This document shows positions 7,135 to 11,512 of a DNA stretch of 11,512 bases, piece after piece. The translations under genes were made by a program, and so were the position numbers. Position 1 is the first letter of the stretch; each line of letters starts with the position of its first letter. Source of the DNA: Phocaeicola sp. Its GTDB lineage: Bacteria; Bacteroidota; Bacteroidia; Bacteroidales; Bacteroidaceae. Below the pieces are notes generated by a model, which saw nothing but the letters and a program-made list of their open reading frames with translations, was not told where the DNA came from and made no database searches. The stretch covers positions 1 to 11,512 of the forward strand of contig JAHHQU010000070.1 in NCBI GenBank assembly GCA_020026225.1, read 5' to 3'.

Positions 7135-7200
7135 AAAGGACGCCTTAACAAATCCGTCCAAACGAGCCAACGTTTCAACGATTTGTCAAGGCGTTCCTTT
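7130..7200 (-). terminator. Large nested hairpin, probable distal terminator of the GNAT-nitrilase transcript
   Basis: The arms AAAGGA-CGCCTT-A-ACAAATC (7135-7154) and GATTTGT-C-AAGGCG-T-TCCTTT (7180-7200) form 19 base pairs with one mismatch and one bulged T. The 25-base loop contains a second 5-base stem, AAACG (7160-7164) with CGTTT (7171-7175). On the minus strand the stem runs into a five-T tract (7134-7138, partly within the arm). No rightward gene lies upstream that would need it. The only leftward gene lacking a terminator is the GNAT-nitrilase gene, which ends at 7489. Its transcript would then cross the DUF4250 gene in antisense before stopping here. Confidence 0.6.
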
Positions 7201-7271
7201 AAGTTTTATTAAATCGGGCCGATATTCTTCAACAAAAGCAGATGACCAGAACAAGGTATCAATAAAATACG

Positions 7272-7279
7272 TACCTTTG
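7272..7279 (+). promoter_or_regulatory. -7 box of the DUF4250 gene promoter
   Basis: TACCTTTG followed by CACCGC is a typical Bacteroides -7 region. Transcription would begin near 7286, about 20 bases before the ATG at 7308. A clear -33 TTTG is not present at the usual spacing. Confidence 0.65.
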
Positions 7280-7307
7280 CACCGCAAATTAAAAAATAGA
7301 ATTCATT

Positions 7308-7484
7308 ATGGAATTGCCACAAGACCCGATGATGCTTTTCAGCCTCATCAACATGAAATTAAGAGATTTCTACCCATCACTTGATTCGCTCTGCGAAGAC
7401 TTGAACGTCAACAAAGAAGACATTCTAAACCGATTGCAAGCTGCAGGTTTTGAATACAACGAAGAGCTTAACAAATTCTGGTAA
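7308..7484 (+). CDS. DUF4250 small protein
   Basis: A 58-residue protein and the only complete rightward gene in the window apart from the mini-ORF at 11371. It begins MELPQDPMMLFSLINMKLRD and ends AGFEYNEELNKFW. The LPQDPMMLFSLIN start, LRDFYPSLDSLCEDL centre and AGFEYN ending match the pattern I know for DUF4250, a short cytoplasmic family found in Bacteroides and Firmicutes with no known function. The central region resembles a small helical, possibly helix-turn-helix-like fold, but this is inference. A good -7 box precedes it. Its TAA ends 4 bases before the stop of the facing GNAT-nitrilase gene, so the two transcripts must overlap at their 3' ends. Confidence 0.85.
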   Translation: MELPQDPMMLFSLINMKLRDFYPSLDSLCEDLNVNKEDILNRLQAAGFEYNEELNKFW

Positions 7485-7488
7485 ATCC

Positions 7489-9021
7489 TTATTTATTCTT
7501 GAACTGAACATCATACAGGTCTTTTCTACGATCCCTTAAGGTACGTACACTACCGTATGTATGCAGTTCGTTCAACAAATCCAAATCGACATCCGAAACG
7601 AGAATCATCTCGGTATTCGGAGTCGCTTCTGCACGTCTTCCGTCGGTAGGGAACCCGAAGTCGCACGGAGTAAAGACTCCCGACTGTGCATATTGAATAT
7701 CCATGTTATGCACACGAGGCAAGTTGCCCACACTACCGGCTATCACCACAAAACATTCATTCTCTATGGCTCGAGCTTGAGCACAAACACGGACTCTCGC
7801 ATACGCATTCTGTGTATCAGTCAGATAAGGTACAAACAAGATTTGCATACCTTGATCGGCCATGATACGTGACAGTTCTGGGAATTCGACATCGTAACAA
7901 ATCAAGACGCCCACCTTCGCACAGTCAGTCTCAAAGGTTTTCACCTGCTTGCCTCCTGAAAGTCCCCAACTCTTCACTTCTTCGGGAGTGACATGAATCT
8001 TTTCATACATTTCATAGGATCCGTCACGACGACACAAGAAACCTACGTTGTACAATCCATCTTCACGCTGCTGCGGCATACTTCCCGTAATGATGTTGAT
8101 GTTATATTTGATAGCCAATTCTACGAAACGGTCACGAATTTCATCGGTATAAGTACACAAGCCACGCACAGCCTGCGACTCACTCAAATGGTTGAATTCC
8201 TCCATCAAAGGAGCATTGAAATATTCTGGGAAGAGAATGAAATCACTCTTGTAGCCAGAAACTGCATCCACGAAGAATTCAATCTGCTCAAACAAATCGT
8301 CGATAGAATGGTAGTTACGCATCTGCCACTGAACCAACCCCACACGCACGCTTGTCTTTTGAGGCAAGGTATTTTCTGTAGATGGCTGATAATAAATATT
8401 ATCCCACTGAAGCAGACAAGCATAATGTTTTGATTCTTCATCATTAGGAAGGTAATTCGTCATCACCTTACGAACATGAAAATCATTTGACAACTGGAAT
8501 GTCAATACCGGATCATAGATTTCACGTTTTCTTACCTGTTCGATGTATTCTTTCGGACGGTATTTATCGGCGTATTTATGATAATTCGGAATTCTTCCGC
8601 CAAACATAATGGCTTTCAAGTTGAGTCGTTCACACAAATCCTTGCGGTATTCATACATACGGCGCGCCAAACGCATTCCGCGGTAGTCAGGATGTATAAA
8701 GACTTCTATTCCATAAAGAATGTTTCCATCTGGATTGTGTGTGCTGAAGGTTTCATTACCTGTCACCTTCGCATAAGTATGATCACCCTTGACCAAATTA
8801 TAATCTACAATGATAGCTAATGCACAACCTACAATCTTGTCATCCACTACCACAACTACTTGTCCTTCGGGGAATATACAGAGCAATTTTTCAATCTGCT
8901 GATGAGTCCAAAACACATCGCTTCCATCCGCATAAACCCTGCGGAATGATTGTGACAACTGTTTGTAATCCTCTATCTGCAAAGGACGAACTTGAATCTT
9001 ACTAACGCTTTGATTATCCAT
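7489..9021 (-). CDS. GNAT acetyltransferase-nitrilase superfamily fusion protein
   Basis: From the ATG at 9021 the product is 510 residues (MDNQSVSKIQVRPLQIEDY). Residues about 10-190 form a GNAT domain with acetyl-CoA motif A, YGIEVFIHPDYRGMRLARRMY (R114-G-M-R-L-A120 loop). Residues about 225-500 form a carbon-nitrogen hydrolase with the full catalytic triad: Glu266 (ILFPEYF), Lys341 (YEKIHV) and Cys375 (LICYDVEFPE). This matches the nitrilase branch fused to N-terminal acetyltransferases; its substrate is not established. A longer frame opens at 9051 (10 more residues), but that ATG lies inside the terminator-like hairpin at 9038-9067, so 9021 is preferred. It lies downstream of xpt in the same direction. 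Confidence 0.9.
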   Translation of the reverse strand: MDNQSVSKIQVRPLQIEDYKQLSQSFRRVYADGSDVFWTHQQIEKLLCIFPEGQVVVVVDDKIVGCALAIIVDYNLVKGDHTYAKVTGNETFSTHNPDGNILYGIEVFIHPDYRGMRLARRMYEYRKDLCERLNLKAIMFGGRIPNYHKYADKYRPKEYIEQVRKREIYDPVLTFQLSNDFHVRKVMTNYLPNDEESKHYACLLQWDNIYYQPSTENTLPQKTSVRVGLVQWQMRNYHSIDDLFEQIEFFVDAVSGYKSDFILFPEYFNAPLMEEFNHLSESQAVRGLCTYTDEIRDRFVELAIKYNINIITGSMPQQREDGLYNVGFLCRRDGSYEMYEKIHVTPEEVKSWGLSGGKQVKTFETDCAKVGVLICYDVEFPELSRIMADQGMQILFVPYLTDTQNAYARVRVCAQARAIENECFVVIAGSVGNLPRVHNMDIQYAQSGVFTPCDFGFPTDGRRAEATPNTEMILVSDVDLDLLNELHTYGSVRTLRDRRKDLYDVQFKNK

Positions 9022-9033
9022 TGTTATAAACAT

Positions 9034-9067
9034 TAAAATCGGACCTACCATAAGAGGTAAGTCCGAT
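9034..9067 (-). terminator. Terminator-like hairpin after xpt
   Basis: The arms ATCGGAC (9038-9044) and GTCCGAT (9061-9067) are joined by a single-base mismatch to inner arms TACC (9046-9049) and GGTA (9056-9059), with a 6-base loop. On the minus strand the stem runs into TTTT (9035-9038). It is 40 bases past the xpt stop and ends 13-17 bases before the preferred start of the GNAT-nitrilase gene. No clear promoter lies between, so it may attenuate rather than separate the two genes. Confidence 0.72.
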
Positions 9068-9107
9068 ATATCCTACAAGATTAAATACCGATTTTATCCA
9101 GACGCAT

Positions 9108-9674
9108 TCAATCTCTGATTTTTATTTTACAGCCATCCAAACTTTCTATGATAGCAAGAGATTCTACATGAATTCCCTGTGAACGCAATTCATCGCCACC
9201 ATGCTGGAAGGCTTTTTCAATAAGGAATCCCATTCCGACTAATTCGGCACCGGCTTTATCTACCAAGTCTATAATACCATTGGCAGCATTACCGTTGGCC
9301 AAGAAGTCATCAATGAACAGCACTTTATCACCTTCATGCAAGTAGTCCTTGCTTATACAAACATCATACGTACGGTCTTTGGTAAATGAATAGACAGTAG
9401 TCGTCAACATATTTTCCATTGTACTTGGTTTCTTCTTCGCAAATACAACGGGAAGTTCCAATAGATAACCTACCATGATGGCAGGAGCAATGCCACTTGC
9501 TTCGATTGTCAGAATTTTATTAATCGAAGAACCAGCAAAACGACGAACAAATTCGACAGCCATGGACTTCATCAAGATGGGGTCCATCTGATGATTAATG
9601 AAATTATCTACTTTAAGGATTCCTCCTTCAAAACATTTTCCATCTCGAATGATGCGTTCTTTCAGTGCTTTCAT
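9108..9674 (-). CDS. xpt: Xanthine phosphoribosyltransferase
   Basis: A 188-residue type I phosphoribosyltransferase. It converts xanthine and PRPP to XMP, salvaging purine in the cytoplasm. The PRPP-binding motif VLFIDDFLANGNA (118-130) is intact, and the N-terminal DGKCFEGGILKVDNFINHQMDP (around 11-32) is typical of Xpt rather than of adenine phosphoribosyltransferase. EASGIAPAIMVGYLLELPVVFAKKK (58-82) fits the family. Length agrees with Firmicute and Bacteroides Xpt. I see no purine riboswitch-like structure in the 117-base spacer upstream, and only a poor -7 candidate (TAACTTTA on the minus strand, 9699-9706). Confidence 0.95.
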   Translation of the reverse strand: MKALKERIIRDGKCFEGGILKVDNFINHQMDPILMKSMAVEFVRRFAGSSINKILTIEASGIAPAIMVGYLLELPVVFAKKKPSTMENMLTTTVYSFTKDRTYDVCISKDYLHEGDKVLFIDDFLANGNAANGIIDLVDKAGAELVGMGFLIEKAFQHGGDELRSQGIHVESLAIIESLDGCKIKIRD

Positions 9675-9791
9675 TTTCTTTAACTCTTTATTTGGCTGTA
9701 AAGTTACAAGTTTTTAAAGAAGATACGCACTGAAAGAGGCATCTATTTCGATTTAAAACATCCAGAAAAGATTGTTTAACATACAGAGGTC

Positions 9792-10733
9792 TTATTCTAT
9801 TGGATTCTCTTCAACATTTACATCTTCCAAAGGAATCACATTCCAATCTTCTACCGTATTTCCTTCTATCACCAGACCTGTTTTTTTCAGACGCAGCTTC
9901 AAATTATAGAAACAGCCTTTCTTCAGTTCTTTTCCTAAAGCTGTAGTAGACGCCATGTAGTTTATCTGGTCACGAGTGTAATTGATGGAAAGATTGACTG
10001 GGTTTTCCAACGTCAAAGGATTGACCACTATGACTCGTTTGAATCCTTCCATGGGCACTTCTGCGTCCATAGAAGCAAGCATAAAGGTATTTACCTCTTC
10101 TCCAGACACTTCTGTACCATCTTCTTCGGGAGTCGTTCCAAAATGGTAAGTGTGCTTCGTCATCAGTCCGGGAGCCTCCAGTTTCAAGTCTTTCAGCACT
10201 ACATTTTCTACTTCTTTGTCTTTCATGACAGTGATTGACACCAAAGCATACGCATGCTTAAATGCATTTTCTCCAGTAAAAGACACCACTCCGTTTCCTT
10301 TCTTGTAATTCGTGGTACATCGTGCCGTAAGAAAATCATACTCTCCGACCTGTACAAAGACGCCCTTCTGCTGGCTCAAATCAGGCATAGGGATTTGTGT
10401 TCTAGAAACTGACGATTCATAAGGATAATAGGCACAGAAATCATAATCATTCACTTTATCCTTCCATTCATAGGAAGAAGCAGAATTCCAAGAAGCACCG
10501 TCATACATCCATAAACCCGAATTTTCGTCTTCTGGCATATAAAATCCAATACGGTCCTCTTCCTGAAATACGACTTTACCATCCGCTTGTGTTGAAGTTC
10601 GTGACAATCCGTTCAATGCGACTTCTGCCTCAATTTTGAGAACCTGGTTTTCTACTTCATTTCCTAAATCGTCATTTTGCTGACATCCAAGCAAACAGAT
10701 CAAACCTGCTGCCAAAAACAATGTTGTTTTCAT
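9792..10733 (-). CDS. Fimbrillin-like lipoprotein (Mfa-like family)
   Basis: A 313-residue lipoprotein. The N-terminus MKTTLFLAAGLICLLGC is a signal peptide with lipobox LLGC; Cys17 would be lipidated. The next residues, QQNDD, are acidic, which resembles the export signal for surface lipoproteins in Bacteroides. Features of the fimbrillin family are an early SRT (44-46), the EEDRIGFYMP stretch (58-67), FCAYYPY (99-105), and a C-terminal VEDWNVIP (294-301). These suggest a two-domain beta-sandwich pilin or pilus-associated surface protein. No partner pilin, anchor or assembly gene is in the window. Substrate, role in adhesion and exact subfamily are not decidable here. No terminator is seen between it and xpt. 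Confidence 0.85.
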   Translation of the reverse strand: MKTTLFLAAGLICLLGCQQNDDLGNEVENQVLKIEAEVALNGLSRTSTQADGKVVFQEEDRIGFYMPEDENSGLWMYDGASWNSASSYEWKDKVNDYDFCAYYPYESSVSRTQIPMPDLSQQKGVFVQVGEYDFLTARCTTNYKKGNGVVSFTGENAFKHAYALVSITVMKDKEVENVVLKDLKLEAPGLMTKHTYHFGTTPEEDGTEVSGEEVNTFMLASMDAEVPMEGFKRVIVVNPLTLENPVNLSINYTRDQINYMASTTALGKELKKGCFYNLKLRLKKTGLVIEGNTVEDWNVIPLEDVNVEENPIE

Positions 10734-10773
10734 ATTAGTAAATATTAAATTTAAAAGATGAAATGAGAAGATG

Positions 10774-10799
10774 AAAAAGACCGGTTCCTTTGTCTTTTT
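10774..10799. repeat. Hairpin in the fimbrillin upstream region
   Basis: AAAAAGAC (10774-10781) pairs with GTCTTTTT (10792-10799) around a 10-base loop. It lies 41 bases upstream of the fimbrillin start codon. It resembles a weak terminator on either strand, but no gene reads into it on the plus strand; it may instead fold in the leader of the fimbrillin transcript. Confidence 0.4.
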
Positions 10800-11065
10800 T
10801 CAGCTTTCCTATTCTATTAAACGGAACATTTACTCAATCTGCTCCATCTGAACTCTATTTTTTATTTCAAAAATTAAAAAAAGATCCTCTTTCCTTTATT
10901 TCCTCAAAAGCATGGTGTTTCTTTCACCGATAAAAAATGTATCGGCAAACTGAAATGAAGTTTATATACAGTTCGTCCAACTCTATAGGAATTCATTAAT
11001 TCATAGACTACCGTAAAGGAGAACAAGTCTGTTTAGCAAATCAACAAATACTTTACTGTATTAAA
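10800..11065. other. AT-rich non-coding region upstream of the fimbrillin gene
   Basis: No gene is visible. Two small overlapping hairpins occur at 10914-10945: GGTG-TTTCTTT-CACC (10914-10928) and CCGATA-AAAAATG-TATCGG (10927-10945). No exact TAnnTTTG box on the minus strand was found. The nearest is a variant with three spacer bases ending at 10868, so the fimbrillin promoter remains unassigned. Confidence 0.4.
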
Positions 11066-11182
11066 AAGGCGTTTTTTTATCATGACAAGACAGAAAAAAA
11101 ATTCGCCTTGAAGTTTTACTCAAAACGACCTGTCGTTTTCATTAAAACGCCTTGAAGTTTTTTAAAAACGACAGGTCGTTTT
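11066..11182. repeat. Tandem repeat with paired 18-base dyads
   Basis: Two units start with CGCCTTGAAGTTTT (11104-11117 and 11148-11161), 44 bases apart. Each is followed by a dyad: AAAACGACCTGTCGTTTT (11122-11139) and AAAACGACAGGTCGTTTT (11165-11182). Each dyad has perfect 8-base arms, and the two are exact reverse complements of each other. AAAACG or CGTTTT occurs six times between 11070 and 11182. A left-hand part, AAGGCG plus a T-run (11066-11077), mirrors the A-run plus CGCCTT at 11093-11109. It could be an operator array for a dimeric regulator or a small dispersed intergenic repeat; I cannot tell which from one copy. Confidence 0.75.
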
Positions 11183-11220
11183 AGACCCCTTTATACACCT
11201 TTGATTATCTATTATTTACG

Positions 11221-11261
11221 GAGCAAAATTCTGTCTATAAAAAGCATACTCCATTTTGCTC
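11221..11261. repeat. Inverted repeat with 23-base loop
   Basis: GAGCAAAAT (11221-11229) and ATTTTGCTC (11253-11261) are perfect 9-base arms. There is no T-tract, so this is not a terminator. It lies between the dyad array and the promoter at 11332 and could be a regulator site or a hairpin. Confidence 0.5.
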
Positions 11262-11331
11262 TTTATTCCAAGCCAAGAGCATCTGTTGTATCTCTTTTCC
11301 CTCCTTATTTTATGAAAAAAGTTTTTTTGTG

Positions 11332-11339
11332 TAAGTTTG
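11332..11339 (+). promoter_or_regulatory. -7 box upstream of the signal-peptide ORF
   Basis: TAAGTTTG fits the Bacteroidota -7 box and is followed by an A-rich leader to the ATG at 11371. The -33 TTTG is not exact at the expected spacing (TTTTATG near 11308-11314). Its survival in front of a mini-ORF suggests the site once drove, or still drives, a secreted protein gene. Confidence 0.5.
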
Positions 11340-11370
11340 TAACAAGAAAAAAAATAAAAAGACAAACGTT

Positions 11371-11445
11371 ATGAAGAAAACCTCACTTATGCTGGCCTTG
11401 ATGCTGCTGGCTATCTGCAACGGATTTGCACAACGAGCTAAATAG
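11371..11445 (+). pseudogene. Signal-peptide-only ORF, probable truncated secreted protein gene
   Basis: A 24-codon frame, MKKTSLMLALMLLAICNGFAQRAK, is a complete signal peptide: basic start, hydrophobic core and FAQ cleavage site, ending in TAG four codons after the likely cut. A -7 box and an A-rich leader precede it. None of the three frames after the stop continues as protein for more than 16 codons. This looks like the 5' end of a gene for an exported protein whose body was lost. The ending FAQRAK recalls the start of Bacteroides alkaline phosphatases, but this is from memory of a very short match and is weak. A genuine short secreted peptide is less likely but not excluded. Confidence 0.5.
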
Positions 11446-11512
11446 TCGTCCCTTAAGAGCATCTTTATCTATTGATATTCAGCAAATTAGTTTATAAAAT
11501 TCTTTGATAAAT

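Noticed and set aside
7993..8433. Rightward 146-codon frame opposite the nitrilase domain
   Set aside because: It is antisense to the region coding conserved catalytic residues. No promoter or family resemblance is visible.
9675..9791. Purine riboswitch upstream of xpt
   Set aside because: No three-way junction pairing pattern or conserved riboswitch core was found in the 117-base spacer.
11066..11182. CRISPR array
   Set aside because: There are only two repeat units, the interval is 44 bases with similar rather than unique spacer, and no cas genes are present.
11066..11261. Invertible promoter (phase-variation switch)
   Set aside because: The inverted 18-base copies are only 25 bases apart with no promoter between them, and no recombinase gene is in the window.

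Overview
This 11.5 kb window looks like chromosomal DNA from a gut Bacteroidales bacterium (Bacteroides/Phocaeicola type). The DNA is AT-rich, and Bacteroidota -7 boxes (TAnnTTTG) replace sigma70 promoters. Ribosome-binding regions are A/T-rich without clear Shine-Dalgarno sequences. Several families are typical of this group: DUF4488, DUF4250, a GNAT-nitrilase fusion and a fimbrillin-like lipoprotein. I cannot name the species from the window alone.

Layout. Almost everything reads leftward (minus strand). At the left edge is a ribosomal protein cluster, rplM-rpsI-rpsB (rpsB is cut by the window edge), with a very good promoter and a leader upstream of rplM and a structured spacer before rpsB. 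Next, behind a terminator, is a small secreted DUF4488 protein with its own promoter. A roughly 450-base spacer follows, then a run of three housekeeping genes: purB (purine synthesis), an RsuA/RluB-family pseudouridine synthase with a long Arg/Gly/Asn-rich repeated N-terminus, and asnS. A hairpin separates the last two, and asnS ends in a strong terminator. The divergent region at 6952-7307 holds a large nested hairpin and the promoter of the only complete rightward gene, a 58-residue DUF4250 protein. That gene stops 4 bases from the stop of a leftward GNAT-nitrilase fusion, so their transcripts must overlap. Upstream of the fusion are xpt (xanthine salvage) and a fimbrillin-like lipoprotein.

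The right end, 10734-11512, is largely non-coding. It carries two tandem 44-base repeat units, each with an 18-base dyad (the two dyads are exact reverse complements), other inverted repeats, and a promoter feeding a 24-codon ORF that is little more than a signal peptide. This last piece looks like a truncated gene.

The coding content is ordinary: translation, RNA modification and purine metabolism. I found no evidence of a new defence system or mobile element. The observations most worth a second look are the dyad repeat array with the signal-peptide-only ORF, the repeat-rich tail on the pseudouridine synthase, the overlapping convergent pair with its distant hairpin, and the structured leaders before rplM and rpsB.
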